A DNA stretch of 64,000 nt from Azospirillum picis. GTDB taxonomy: Bacteria > Pseudomonadota > Alphaproteobacteria > Azospirillales > Azospirillaceae. Within the stretch, counting starts at the first letter, position 1, and each line of letters begins with the position of its first letter. The notes under the pieces are model-generated. The model was not told where the DNA came from and did not search any database. It saw only the letters and a program-made list of their open reading frames with translations. The position numbers and the translations under genes are program-made. The stretch lies in assembly GCF_017876115.1 (NCBI RefSeq), contig NZ_JAGINO010000019.1, forward strand, positions 1 to 64,000. The letters run 5' to 3'. Below, one piece after another: positions 41,159 to 50,732 of this stretch.

Positions 41159-42862
41159 TTACGCCGCCCGCACCTCTGCGATGAAGGTCTGGATCTGGTC
41201 GCGCAGGCGGTCGGAGTCGCGCGACAGGCTGTCGGCGGCGCCCAGCACCTCGGATGCCGCCTGCCCCACCTCGCCGGCGGCGCTGCTGACGCCGGTGATG
41301 CTGCCGGTGACGAGCTGGGTTCCCTGCGCCGCCTGCTGGATGTTGCGGCCGATCTCGTGGGTGGCGGCGGTCTGCTGCTCCACCGCGGCGGCGATGGCGC
41401 CGGCGATGGTGTCGACCTCGGTGATGGTGCGGCCGATCGACTGGATGGCGCCGACGGTGCCGTCGGTGACGGTCTGGATCTCGGCGATCTGGCTGCCGAT
41501 CTCCTCGGTGGCGCGGGCGGTCTGGGTGGCCAGCGCCTTCACCTCCTGCGCCACGACGGCGAAGCCCTTGCCGGCCTCGCCGGCACGGGCCGCCTCGATG
41601 GTGGCGTTCAGCGCCAGCAGGTTGGTCTGGCTGGCGATGTCCTGGATCAGGCTGACCACGTCGCCGATCCGCTGCGCCGCCTGGACCAGGCGGGTCACCA
41701 GCGCGTTGGTGCGGGCACCCTCCTCGACGGCGTTGCGGGCGATGGCGGCGGCGGCGTTCACCTGCCGGCCGATCTCGCCGATCGAGCTGCCGAGCTGCTC
41801 GGATGCCGCCGCCACGGTGGCGACGTTGGCCGAGGATTGCGCCGTGGTGGCGGCGACCGTCGAGGCCTGCTCGGTGGTGCGGCCGGCGACGGCGGTCATC
41901 GTCTCGGCGTTGCTGCGCAGGTGGCGGGCGGCGCTCGCCACCGCCTGCACCACGTCCTGCACGTCGGCGTCGAAGCGGTCGGCGAGCGCCCGCATGCCGG
42001 CCTTGCGCTCCTCCTCCGCCTGCTGCTTCTGCGCCTCGCGCTCCTCCTGCAGCTTGCGGATGGCCAGCCCGTTCTCCTTGAAGACCGCCAGCGCGCGGGC
42101 CAGCAGGCCGACCTCGTCCTGCCGCTCGGCGCCGCGCACCGAAACCGCCAGGTCGCCGCCGGCGATGGCGGTCATGTCGGCGATCAGCCGGTGCAGCGGC
42201 CGCACCACGAAGACGGCGATGATCGAGCCGAACAGGCCGATGGCGACCAGCAGGCCGGCGGCGGCGACGGTGGTCAGCCGGGTGGTCACGCTGTCCGACA
42301 GCTCCAGCGCCCGCGCCTCCGCCATCTTGGTTTCCTCCAGGCTGCGGTCGACCCGCTCGCCGAGGGCCGCGGTCAGCTTCTGGCGCACCGGGCGGCCGAC
42401 GTCGATCGACACCCGCATGGCGCTGTCGGTGTCGTAGGAGCGCGCCAGTTCGACCGCCTTCTGCGACACCCGCTCATATTCCGCGACGATCGTCTTGATG
42501 TCGGCGACCGCCTCGCGGTCGGCCGCGTTGTCGTAGGCGGCGGCGAGCCGGTCGATGCCCTCCAGCGCCTTGGCGATGTCCTCCTTGTAGATCGCGACCG
42601 CGGCGTCGATCCGCTCGCGCGTGCCGGCGACCAGCGCGTTCGCTTCCGCGTCCATCGCCTCGCCCATCGCCGACTGGATGGCGAGCGCCGCCGCCAGCCG
42701 GCCGGCCACCACCTCGGTCACCCGGCCGGTGGAGGCGGTCAGCTCCACCAGGGCGGATCTGGCTGTCCACACCACGCTTCCCATGACGGCGAGCAGCAGC
42801 AGCGTCGGGATCAGCAGCTTGTGGACCAGTTTCCGGTCGGAAAACCAGCGATGCAGGGACAT
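41159..42862 (-). CDS. Methyl-accepting chemotaxis protein
   Basis: 567 residues. TM1 ~12-32 (LLIPTLLLLAVMGSVVW), a ~160-residue helical periplasmic sensor (4HB-like, residues ~33-188), TM2 ~190-213 (LLVAIGLFGSIIAVFVV), HAMP ~214-265 (RPLHRLIADMTAIAGGDL), and the MCP signalling domain with the conserved tip IASQTNLLALNATIEAARAGEAGKGFAVVAQEVKALA. ATG 42862 starts the usual short cytoplasmic segment. The upstream promoter/operator is a close copy of that of the hydroxyacid operon at 25.5 kb, suggesting it senses the same nutrient class. Confidence 0.9.
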   Translation of the reverse strand: MSLHRWFSDRKLVHKLLIPTLLLLAVMGSVVWTARSALVELTASTGRVTEVVAGRLAAALAIQSAMGEAMDAEANALVAGTRERIDAAVAIYKEDIAKALEGIDRLAAAYDNAADREAVADIKTIVAEYERVSQKAVELARSYDTDSAMRVSIDVGRPVRQKLTAALGERVDRSLEETKMAEARALELSDSVTTRLTTVAAAGLLVAIGLFGSIIAVFVVRPLHRLIADMTAIAGGDLAVSVRGAERQDEVGLLARALAVFKENGLAIRKLQEEREAQKQQAEEERKAGMRALADRFDADVQDVVQAVASAARHLRSNAETMTAVAGRTTEQASTVAATTAQSSANVATVAAASEQLGSSIGEIGRQVNAAAAIARNAVEEGARTNALVTRLVQAAQRIGDVVSLIQDIASQTNLLALNATIEAARAGEAGKGFAVVAQEVKALATQTARATEEIGSQIAEIQTVTDGTVGAIQSIGRTITEVDTIAGAIAAAVEQQTAATHEIGRNIQQAAQGTQLVTGSITGVSSAAGEVGQAASEVLGAADSLSRDSDRLRDQIQTFIAEVRAA

Positions 42863-42991
42863 GGGGAAAGGCCTCTTCTGGCGGGGGCGGGGCAAGGGGA
42901 CGGCGATCACCGGCCCGATCGGACGCGGCGTTGTGCGGGGCTTTCCCCTCCGGCTCGCGGCTGCCGGAACCCGGGGGCGGCAACCGCAAAA

Positions 42992-43050
42992 TAATCTCTA
43001 TGTGATTACTACAACTGGAGTATGATAATTGAAGGTTTGTGTCCGAACAA
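42992..43050 (-). promoter_or_regulatory. Promoter and TAATC-N7-GATTA operator of the chemoreceptor
   Basis: Minus strand: TTGTTC (43045-43050), 17-base spacer, TATCAT (43022-43027), then TAATC-N7-GATTA (42992-43008). Layout and much of the sequence match 25507-25565. The expected transcript would start ~43015 and have a ~150-base leader before ATG 42862. Confidence 0.7.
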
Positions 43051-43094
43051 TTGCTTTTTCGCGTCCGCCGTGCGCCGTGATCGTCCGTCCGTCG

Positions 43095-44645
43095 TCAGCC
43101 GCGCTGGCGGTCCCAGCAGCGGTCCACCTCCGGCGGCAGGCGGTGCTTCATGATGCGCTGGCTCGGGGTGCGCTCGAACTCCTCGACCAGCGCGATGTAG
43201 CGGGGGTTCTGGTAGGGGGCGAGCTGGCCGGCGAGCCAGCCGGACAGGGCGGGGATGTCGACGGCGGCGCCGGCCTTGGGCTTGACGAACAGCTTGATGT
43301 CCTGCTCGCCGACCTCGGCCCTGACGCCGATGACCGCGCAGTCCTCGACGTCGGGGTGGGTGGCGGCGATGTGCTCGATCTCCCAGGCGGAGACGTTCTC
43401 GCCCTTGCAGCGCATGCTGTCGGTCATCCGGCCGTGGAACAGCAGCGTGCCGTCCGGCAGCAGGGAGCCCAGGTCGCCGGTGTGCAGCGCGCCGTCGCGC
43501 AGGGCGCGGCCGGTCGCCTCCGGGTTGCGGAAATAGCCGGCGAACAGGGCGCCCGGCACATGGCTGCGCACCACGATCTCGCCGCGGGCGCCGGGGGGCA
43601 CCGGCGCCCCCTGCTCGTCGAGCAGCGCCACGCTGAACCAGGGCATCGGCCGGCCGACGGCGCCGACCGTGCCCTCGTCGTTGCAGGTGGTGATGCTCGA
43701 CGCTTCGGTCATGCCGTAGCATTCGCGGATGCGTACGCCGAAGCGCTCCTCGAACGGCGTCCAGGTCTCCTTGGGGCAGCCGCCGCCCCAGGCGATGCGC
43801 ACCGGATGGTCGTGGTCGTGCGCCGAGGGCGGCTGCTTCAGCAGGATCTGCAGGATGCCGCCGAGATAGTGGATGTGGGTGGCGCCGTACTCGCGCACTT
43901 GGTCCCAGAAGCGGCTGGCGCTGAAGCGATCGACCATCGCCAGGGACACCGGCCGGATCAGCGGCAGCACGATCATCTGGGCGCCGCCGATGTGGTAGAG
44001 CGGCTCCCACACGAACATCACGTCGCCGTCCCCGGCGTCGGCCACGCGGGCCACCGCCTCGCCGGCCAGCCGCATCATGCGGTGCGTCACCAGCGCGCCC
44101 TTGGGCCGCCCGGTGGTGCCGGAGGTGTACATGATCGCGAAGTCGTCGTCCGGGCCGGGCAGCGCCCCTTCGAAGCGGGCGCCGGACTCCAGCATCGGTT
44201 CCAGCCGCAGGGCGCCGGCCTCTCTGCCGGCTTCTCCGTCCGCGGCGCCGTGCAGGACCAGCGGCCGGCCGGCCATGTCGGCGCCGCAGCCGGCGATGAC
44301 CGGCACGAGGTCGGCCTCGGCCAGGATGGCGCGGGGATCGCAATGCTCAAGGATGTAGCGCAGCCCCTCGCCGCGCTGCTGGGCGTTGATCGGGACCCAA
44401 ACCAGCCCGGCCTTGGCGAGGCCGAACAGGGTGGGCAGCACCGCCGGGCTGTTGCGCAGCATCAGCGCCACGCGGTCGCCGGGGCGCAGGCCCAGCCGGC
44501 TGAGCTCGGCCGCGACGGCGTCGGACCGGCGGTCGAGCGCGCCGACGCTGAGCGGGATGCCGTTGAAGCGGGCGAACAGGCGGTCGCCGTCGGTCCGTGC
44601 GGCCTGCGTCAGCAGGCCGGCGAACCCGGTATCGAAATCGGACAT
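43095..44645 (-). CDS. Acyl-CoA synthetase / CoA ligase (CaiC-like, ANL family)
   Basis: 516 residues. P-loop YTSGTTGRPKGALVTH, YGMTEASS, the hinge GRMTDSMRCKGENVSAWEIE and the C-terminal catalytic Lys in SQRIMKHRL. It activates a carboxylate to its CoA thioester via an acyl-AMP. The overall pattern resembles crotonobetaine/carnitine-CoA and short-chain acyl-CoA ligases. It ends a leftward operon with a PotABCD-type importer and an enoyl-CoA hydratase, so the imported compound is probably a carboxylic acid handled as a CoA ester. Substrate unknown. Confidence 0.85.
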   Translation of the reverse strand: MSDFDTGFAGLLTQAARTDGDRLFARFNGIPLSVGALDRRSDAVAAELSRLGLRPGDRVALMLRNSPAVLPTLFGLAKAGLVWVPINAQQRGEGLRYILEHCDPRAILAEADLVPVIAGCGADMAGRPLVLHGAADGEAGREAGALRLEPMLESGARFEGALPGPDDDFAIMYTSGTTGRPKGALVTHRMMRLAGEAVARVADAGDGDVMFVWEPLYHIGGAQMIVLPLIRPVSLAMVDRFSASRFWDQVREYGATHIHYLGGILQILLKQPPSAHDHDHPVRIAWGGGCPKETWTPFEERFGVRIRECYGMTEASSITTCNDEGTVGAVGRPMPWFSVALLDEQGAPVPPGARGEIVVRSHVPGALFAGYFRNPEATGRALRDGALHTGDLGSLLPDGTLLFHGRMTDSMRCKGENVSAWEIEHIAATHPDVEDCAVIGVRAEVGEQDIKLFVKPKAGAAVDIPALSGWLAGQLAPYQNPRYIALVEEFERTPSQRIMKHRLPPEVDRCWDRQRG

Positions 44646-44683
44646 GATGCGGGATCCGGGGGAGAGGGAAGGGGCGGGGGCGC

Positions 44684-46447
44684 TCAGCGGCCGGAACGAC
44701 GCAGCCGTTCGGCGATCACCAGGAGCGCCATGACGATGAGGAAGACGACGACCGACACGGCGGCGAGCGTCGGGTTCAGTTGCAGGATCATGTCGTCCCA
44801 CATCTGCTTGGGCAGCGTGGTCTTGACGCCGCCGCTGACGAAGATCGCCACCGTCAGCTCGTCGAAGGAGGTGATGAAGGCGAACAGGAAGGCGGCGACC
44901 AGCCCGCCGCGGATCAGCGGCACCGTCACCCGCAGCAGCGTCTGCAGCCGGTTGGCACCCAGCGTCGCCGCCGCCTGGTCGAGGCGCCAGTCGTGGCCCT
45001 TGACCACGGCGGCGATGGCGACGAAGGCGAAGGGCAGGGCCAGCACGGTGTGGCCGATGACCAGGCCGAGGTCGGTGGCGACCAGCCCGATCTGGGCGAA
45101 CAGATAGAACAGTCCGACGGCGATGACGATGCGCGGCACGATCATCGGCGCCAGGAACAGGGCGAAGATGGTGCCGCGCCAGCGCGAGGTGGAACGGGCG
45201 AGCGCCAGCGCCGCCAGCCCCGCCACCAGGGTCGCCAGGACGGCGGTTGCGAAGGCGACGCCGAAGGAGCGCAGCGTCGCCCCCAGCCACAGGTCCGACT
45301 GGAAATAGACCGCGAACCACTTCAGCCCGTAGCCCGGCGGCGGGAAGTCGAGGAAGGGCGAGCTGGTGAAGGCGATCGGCACCACGACCAGCGCCGGCGC
45401 CACCAGGAACACCATCACCAGCGCCGAATAGAGGCCGGGCAGCCGTTCACGGCCGCGCGGGCCCAGCACCGGGGCGGCGAGGCGGGCGGCGAGCGCGGTG
45501 GCGGCGGCCATCCCGGCCAGCAGCCGCAGGCCGAGCCGGCGCAGCCGCCCGCCGCCCGAGCCCCGCCGCGAACCCTCGCCCGACAGGGTCGAAAGGCCGA
45601 AGACGCGGTCGTAGACCCAGCAGGTGACCAGGGCGGCGGCCAGCATGAAGGTGGCGAGCGCGCCGGCGAAGGCCCAGTTCAGCATCTCCTGGATCTGGGT
45701 GATGATGAGCTGCGCCAGCATGGTCTGCTGCGGCCCGCCCAGCAGCGCCGGGACGATGAAGAAGCCCAGCGAGGAGATGAAGGTCAGCAGCCCCGCCGCG
45801 GCGACGCCGGGCAGCGAAAGCTGGAAATAGACCAACCAGAAGGCGTGGCCGGGGGCGGCCCCCAGCGTTTCCGCCGCCTGGACCAGCCGGCGGTCGATGC
45901 CGGTCATCACCGGCAGCATGGTCAGCACCGCCAGGGGCAGCATGGCGTGCACCATGCCGACCATCACGCCGAACTCGTTGTGCAGCATCTCCGGCGCCGG
46001 CAGGCCGCCCGCCGACAGCAGGCGGCTGATGACGCCGGTCCGCCCCAGGATGATCATCCAGGCGAAGGTCTTGACCAGGTAGCTGGTCCAGAACGGCACC
46101 ATCACCGCCAGCACCATGGTGCCGCGGCGGCGCTCGGGAAGCTGCGCCAGCCAGTAGGCCAGCGGATAGCCCAGCAGCAGCGAGAACAGCGCCGTCAGCC
46201 CGGCGATGCGGAAGGTGCCGAGCAGGACGCGGAAATAGACGCCGGTGTCGGCGATGCGGGTGTAGTGCTCGGTGGTCCAGGTGCCGGCGTCGAGGTCCTG
46301 GACGCTCAGCCCCAGCAGCCGCAGCACCGGGTAGAGGAAGAAGACGGCGAGGAAGGCGAGGCCGGGAGCCGCCAGCCACAGCGGGCCGAAGCGCAGGCGC
46401 CGGCGTGCCGTCTCCGCGGCGTGGCCGTGCAGGATGGCGGCGCTCAT
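44684..46447 (-). CDS. Double-length ABC permease (fused PotB-PotC type), second module
   Basis: 587 residues with two permease units: unit 1 ~25-285 (DRRLVQAAETLGAAPGHAFWLVYFQLSLPGV) and unit 2 ~320-580 (DWRLDQAAATLGANRLQTLLRVTVPLIRGGL). It is a clear paralogue of the fused permease at 19787, with the same LGGxxxTM(L/I)(A/T)QLIIxQ(I/V)Q segment. ATG 46447 overlaps the ATPase stop. It belongs to the importer of the acyl-CoA ligase/hydratase operon. Confidence 0.87.
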   Translation of the reverse strand: MSAAILHGHAAETARRRLRFGPLWLAAPGLAFLAVFFLYPVLRLLGLSVQDLDAGTWTTEHYTRIADTGVYFRVLLGTFRIAGLTALFSLLLGYPLAYWLAQLPERRRGTMVLAVMVPFWTSYLVKTFAWMIILGRTGVISRLLSAGGLPAPEMLHNEFGVMVGMVHAMLPLAVLTMLPVMTGIDRRLVQAAETLGAAPGHAFWLVYFQLSLPGVAAAGLLTFISSLGFFIVPALLGGPQQTMLAQLIITQIQEMLNWAFAGALATFMLAAALVTCWVYDRVFGLSTLSGEGSRRGSGGGRLRRLGLRLLAGMAAATALAARLAAPVLGPRGRERLPGLYSALVMVFLVAPALVVVPIAFTSSPFLDFPPPGYGLKWFAVYFQSDLWLGATLRSFGVAFATAVLATLVAGLAALALARSTSRWRGTIFALFLAPMIVPRIVIAVGLFYLFAQIGLVATDLGLVIGHTVLALPFAFVAIAAVVKGHDWRLDQAAATLGANRLQTLLRVTVPLIRGGLVAAFLFAFITSFDELTVAIFVSGGVKTTLPKQMWDDMILQLNPTLAAVSVVVFLIVMALLVIAERLRRSGR

Positions 46448-47532
46448 GACACCAGCACCCCGGCCTCGCTGCGCCAGCGCACCGCCACCTCGTCGCCCAG
46501 CGGCGGCGGCGCCATGCCGCGGCGCAGCCGCACGGTGACGGTGGACTGGTCGCCGAGCGCCACCAGCACCCGCGTCTCCGACCCGGCATAGACGGTGTCG
46601 ACCACCCGGCCCGATACCTCGTTGTCGCCGTCGCCGTCGAGGTCGAGCTGTTCCGGCCGGACGATCAGCGACGCCTCGCCCTGGCCGGCGCCGTCCGCCA
46701 GCGCCGCGGCGGACAGGCGGAAGCGGCCGCCGCCGGTCACCAGGATCGGCGCGCCGCCGTCGTCGCGCTGGATGCTGCCGCGGAAGATGTTCGACACGCC
46801 GATGAAGTCGGCGGCGAAGGCGGTCTTCGGCCGGGCGTAGATGTCGTGCGGCGTGCCGATCTGCTCGATGCGGGCATGGTTCATCAGGCAGATGCGGTCG
46901 GACATCGCGAGCGCCTCTTCCTGGTCGTGGGTGACGTAGATGATGGTGGCGCCGGTCTCGCGGTGCAGGCGCTTGATCTCGTACTGCATGCGCTCGCGCA
47001 GCTTCTTGTCGAGCGCCCCCAGCGGCTCGTCCATCAGGATGACCGAGGGCTGGTAGACGAAGCAGCGCGCCAGCGCCACGCGCTGCTGCTGGCCGCCCGA
47101 CAGCTCCTTGGGGAAGCGGTCGCCGAGATGGCCGAGATGCACCATGTCGAGCGCGTCGCGCACCCGGCGGTCGAGGTCGGCTGCGGCCACCCCCCGCATG
47201 CGCAGGGGGAAGCCGATGTTCTCGGACACCGTCAGGTGGGGGAACAGCGCGTAGTGCTGGAACACCAGCCCGATGTCGCGCTTGTGGACGGGGGTGCGGG
47301 TCTCGTCGCGGCCGTCGATCAGGATGCGCCCGCCGCTCGGCTCCACCAGCCCGCAGATCATCTGCAGCAGCGTGGTCTTGCCCGAGCCCGACGGGCCGAG
47401 CAGCGTCAGGAACTCGCCCGCCGGCACCTCGAGACGGGTGGGTTGCAGGGCGACGACGCTGCCGTAGCTCTTGGTGAGGCCGTCGATCTGCAGCTTGCAG
47501 GCGGGAGGGGCCGTTCCGGGGAGGGGGGACAT
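46444..47532 (-). CDS. ABC transporter ATPase (PotA type), second module
   Basis: 362 residues. Walker A GPSGSGKTT, Q-loop LVFQHYALFPHLTV, signature LSGGQQQRVALARC, Walker B VILMDEPLGALDKKLRERMQ, H-loop YVTHDQEEALAMSD and a C-terminal TOBE domain. Paralogue of the ATPase at 21573. It energises the fused permease encoded directly downstream. Confidence 0.88.
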   Translation of the reverse strand: MSPLPGTAPPACKLQIDGLTKSYGSVVALQPTRLEVPAGEFLTLLGPSGSGKTTLLQMICGLVEPSGGRILIDGRDETRTPVHKRDIGLVFQHYALFPHLTVSENIGFPLRMRGVAAADLDRRVRDALDMVHLGHLGDRFPKELSGGQQQRVALARCFVYQPSVILMDEPLGALDKKLRERMQYEIKRLHRETGATIIYVTHDQEEALAMSDRICLMNHARIEQIGTPHDIYARPKTAFAADFIGVSNIFRGSIQRDDGGAPILVTGGGRFRLSAAALADGAGQGEASLIVRPEQLDLDGDGDNEVSGRVVDTVYAGSETRVLVALGDQSTVTVRLRRGMAPPPLGDEVAVRWRSEAGVLVS

Positions 47533-47557
47533 GCGGCGGGTCTCCTTGATGCGGTCG

Positions 47558-48643
47558 TCAGCCGAGGATCCAGGCGTTGAAGCGCTCGCTCATCTTCGAG
47601 CGGTTGGCGCCCCACCAGTCCTCCTTGGCGATGGTCATCTGCTTCAGGTTGGCCGGGAAGGTCGGCAGCGCCTGGGCGCGCTCCTTCGGGATGCTGTCGT
47701 AGGCCTTGAGGTTGGTCGGGCCGTAGGCCAGCACCTCGGTGAAGACCGCCTGACGCTGGGGATCGGCGCAGAACTTGATGAACTGGCGGGCGGCGTCGGC
47801 ACGCGGGTTGCCCTTGGGGATGCCCCAGCCCTCGATCGAATAGAGGCCCTGGCCCCAGGAGATCTTCACCGGCGCGCCGCCATCGATCGCCGCCTGGGCG
47901 CGGGCGTTCCACAGCGCGATCATGTCGACCTCGCCGCTCTGGATAAGCTGCGTCGACTGGGCGCCGCCGGTCCACCACACCGCGATGTGCTGCCTGATGC
48001 GGTCCAGGCTCTTGTAGGCGCGGTCGACGTCCAGCGGGTAGAGCGCGTCGAGCGGCACACCGTCGGCCAGCAGCGCCTGCTCCAGCGTGTCGATCGGGTT
48101 CTTGCGCAGCGAGCGGCGGCCGGGGAACGTCTCGACGTTCCAGAAATCGGCCCAGCTCTGCGGCGCCTTGGACGCGAACTTGTCGCTGCGGTAGCCGAGG
48201 ATGGTCGAATAGACGTCGGTGCCCATCCACTGGCCGGTCAGCGCCTCCGGCATCAGGCCGGGAGCGTCGGCCGCCGGCAGGTTCAGCGGCTCCAACAGGT
48301 TCTGCTTGGCCAGGATGTCGCGGGCCGACAGCGTCAGGGTGCAGACGTCCCAACTGTAGGACCCGGTCTCGACGATCGCCTTGAACTGGGCGGTCGGCTC
48401 CGCCTCGCGGGCGACGTTGACCACCTGGATGCCGGTCGCCTTCTCGAAGGGGTCGTAGAAGGCCTTGCGGAAGGCCGGGCTGTAGGGGCCGCCGGGGTCG
48501 GCGACGGTGATGCGTTCCGCGGCGGCGGCCGGCCGCATCATCGCCGCCGGCAGCGCGGCACCCAGGGCGGCGCCGGCCGCCCCCTTCAGCGCGGTGCCGA
48601 ACAGGCTGCGGCGGCTCATGGTGAAATCGGTGGTCTTGGTCAT
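47558..48643 (-). CDS. Periplasmic binding protein (PotD-like, Tat signal), second module
   Basis: 361 residues from ATG 48643. Twin-arginine signal (MSRRSLFGTALKGAAG) with cleavage near RPAAAA. The mature part reads ITVADPGGPYSPAFRKAFYDPFEKATGIQVV, then AREAEPTAQFKAIVETGSYSWDVCTL. Paralogue of the binding protein at 22880. The longer frame upstream (to 48709) is probably untranslated leader. It presents the operon's ligand, presumably a carboxylate, to the fused permease. Confidence 0.85.
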   Translation of the reverse strand: MTKTTDFTMSRRSLFGTALKGAAGAALGAALPAAMMRPAAAAERITVADPGGPYSPAFRKAFYDPFEKATGIQVVNVAREAEPTAQFKAIVETGSYSWDVCTLTLSARDILAKQNLLEPLNLPAADAPGLMPEALTGQWMGTDVYSTILGYRSDKFASKAPQSWADFWNVETFPGRRSLRKNPIDTLEQALLADGVPLDALYPLDVDRAYKSLDRIRQHIAVWWTGGAQSTQLIQSGEVDMIALWNARAQAAIDGGAPVKISWGQGLYSIEGWGIPKGNPRADAARQFIKFCADPQRQAVFTEVLAYGPTNLKAYDSIPKERAQALPTFPANLKQMTIAKEDWWGANRSKMSERFNAWILG

Positions 48644-48776
48644 AACCTTGTTCCCTGTTCGCTGACCGGGTCTTGTGGGCGCCCGGTTCGGGTGGTGAGA
48701 AAAATCCAAGGTGCGAAAGGATGGCCGGCGGACGGCCGGTTCCGGTGTCGGCGGGACGGGCCGCCCGCCTGCGGTG

Positions 48777-49556
48777 TCAGGCGCCGACGGCCTTGCGGGC
48801 GGCGCGCTTGGCGAGGAACTCCTCCATCATCCGGGCGGGTTCGCCGGAGGCGTAGGCTTCGCGCTGGATGCGCACGCCGGCGGCCAGGCAGTCGCGGAAG
48901 CCGGCCTCGGTCATCTCGCGGAAGCGCTGCTTGTCGAGCCGCATGGCGACCGGCGGCTTGGCGGCCAGTTCGCCTGCCAGGGCGAGCGCCTCGTCCATCA
49001 CGCGCTCCTGCGGCACCAGCCGGTTGATCAGCCCGATGGCGTGGCATTCCCCGGCGTCCATCAGCCGGCCGGTCAGCGTCAGGTCCATGGTGCGGGCCAG
49101 CCCGATCATCTCCTTCATGATCCAGGGACCGGTGGTGCTGGCGATGCCGGAATTGATCTCGGGCTGGCCCATGCGCACGCCCGGATGGCCGACCCGGAGG
49201 TCGCCCAGCAGCGCCACCTGGAAGGCGGAGCCGGCGGCGATGCCGTTCAGCGCCACGACCAGCGGCTTCGACAGGCTGCGCATGCGGTCGTAGAGCCGCT
49301 CCCACTCCGCCACCCACTCCTCGGCGCGGTCGGCGTCGAAGCTCTTGGTTTCATTCAGATCCTGGCCGGCGCCGAAGGCGCGGTCGCCGGCGCCGGTGAG
49401 GATGATCGCACGGACCGCGTCGTCGGCCTCGAACCGGTCGAAGGCGGCGACCAGGGCGTCGCGCATCGGCTTGTTCCAGGCGTTCAGCACCTCCGGCCGG
49501 TTCAGCGTGATGACGCCGACCGCTCCGCGGATGTCGGTGAGGATGGTGTTGGTCAA
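48777..49556 (-). CDS. Enoyl-CoA hydratase/isomerase (crotonase) family protein, TTG start
   Basis: 259 residues. Crotonase motifs: VITLNRPEVLNAWNKPM, the oxyanion region TGAGDRAFGAGQDLNE, and VALNGIAAGSAFQVALLGDLRVGHPGVRMGQPEINSGIA, where the second Glu-type position is kept (PEINSG). No ATG fits; TTG 49556 has AGGAG 7 bases upstream and starts right before the fold (TNTILTDIRGAVGV). First gene of the second IclR/PotABCD-type operon. It would act on the CoA ester made by the ligase at its end. Confidence 0.83.
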   Translation of the reverse strand: MTNTILTDIRGAVGVITLNRPEVLNAWNKPMRDALVAAFDRFEADDAVRAIILTGAGDRAFGAGQDLNETKSFDADRAEEWVAEWERLYDRMRSLSKPLVVALNGIAAGSAFQVALLGDLRVGHPGVRMGQPEINSGIASTTGPWIMKEMIGLARTMDLTLTGRLMDAGECHAIGLINRLVPQERVMDEALALAGELAAKPPVAMRLDKQRFREMTEAGFRDCLAAGVRIQREAYASGEPARMMEEFLAKRAARKAVGA

Positions 49557-49636
49557 GGGTCCGCTCCTGTCGCACGACACGGATCGGGTCCCGCCGGGCA
49601 GGCTGCCATGGCCGGAGCGCCGCGTCGGATTGAAGT

Positions 49637-49686
49637 GTATTGGATAGCAATATCTTGTATTGAATAGCTTGGCTTGCTTTGGGTAG
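49637..49686. promoter_or_regulatory. Triple direct repeat, candidate IclR operator
   Basis: Three similar 11-mers with ~20-bp period in the divergent gap: GTATTGGATAG (49637-49647), GTATTGAATAG (49657-49667) and GCTTTGGGTAG (49676-49686). Two-turn spacing on one helix face suits cooperative dimers of the adjacent IclR regulator, controlling both it and the hydratase operon. Confidence 0.5.
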
Positions 49687-49731
49687 CCTGTCAACGGTAT
49701 CTCTCACCGCGCACTTCCGGGACCTATCGAC

Positions 49732-50589
49732 ATGGCACCGCGCCGCTCCAGCGCTCCAGCGTCCAACGCCGCCAACACAGCAGCCGAAGCCGCGGACGGC
49801 GCGGGAGCCGGCGGCCGGGCGGGCGACTCCCGCAGCGCCGATCCGTTGATGGTGATGTCGGTGGACAAGGCGTTCCGCGTGCTGCACGCCTTCGACCACA
49901 CCCGTCCGACCATGAGCCTGACCCAGGTCGCCGCCGCCGTCGGCATGGACAAGAGCGCGGCGCAGCGCTTCACCTACACGCTGGAAAGGCTGGGCTACCT
50001 GTACAAGGACCCGGTGACCAAGCGGTTTGAGCTGACCATCCGCACGCTCGACCTCGCGCACCATTACCTGCGCAGCAACGCGCTGCTGGAACGGGCGATG
50101 CCCTACCTGATGCATCTCAGCAAGACGACGGAGGAGACGATCAACCTGACCGTCCTCGACCGGACGGAGATCGTCTTCGTGTCGCGCTTCATGAGCCGGC
50201 ACGTCCTGAACACCGACGTCATCGTCGGCACGCGGATGCCGGCCTACTGCACGGCGCCCGGCATCGCCATCCTGTCGCGCCTGCCGGCGGCGGAGGCCGC
50301 CGGCCTGGTCGACCGCATGGATCTCCAGGCCTACACGCCGCACACCACCTGGCGGCGCGAGGATCTGCTGGCCAAGATCGCCGGTGCGGCGGTGCGCGGC
50401 TACGCCACCGCCTTCGAGGAATATTACCATGGCGACCTGTCGGTGGCGGCGGCGATCCGCGGGCCGGGCGGCGTTCCGCTGGGCGCCATCAACATCGCCG
50501 TCTCGCGCGCCCGCTTCACGCCCGAGGAGATGGAGGGGCGCTTCGCCCCCCTTGTGGTCGCCGCCGCCGGATCGGTCTCGCAGCGGTGA
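49732..50589 (+). CDS. IclR-family transcriptional regulator, second module
   Basis: 285 residues. The N-terminal ~35 residues are Ala/Gly-rich and disordered, then a winged HTH (VDKAFRVLHAFDHTRPTMSLTQVAAAVGMDKSAAQRFTYTLERLGYLYKD) and an effector domain (TINLTVLDRTEIVFVSRFMSRHVLNTDVIVGTRMPAYCTAPG). It is a paralogue of the IclR protein at 17854 and lies divergent from its probable target operon, with three direct repeats in the shared gap. Confidence 0.87.
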   Translation: MAPRRSSAPASNAANTAAEAADGAGAGGRAGDSRSADPLMVMSVDKAFRVLHAFDHTRPTMSLTQVAAAVGMDKSAAQRFTYTLERLGYLYKDPVTKRFELTIRTLDLAHHYLRSNALLERAMPYLMHLSKTTEETINLTVLDRTEIVFVSRFMSRHVLNTDVIVGTRMPAYCTAPGIAILSRLPAAEAAGLVDRMDLQAYTPHTTWRREDLLAKIAGAAVRGYATAFEEYYHGDLSVAAAIRGPGGVPLGAINIAVSRARFTPEEMEGRFAPLVVAAAGSVSQR

Positions 50590-50732
50590 CGGATGGCGGG
50601 ATGCTCGCCGGCGATTGTGTGGTTGGTTGGGGAATCGTCGCCTGGATAATCGGGCGCGTCGCTTCTCGGACGCATGGTGCGTTTGGGAAGCCGTGTGCCT
50701 AAACCGTCTGGCGGAAGGAGAGCGCCGGATCA

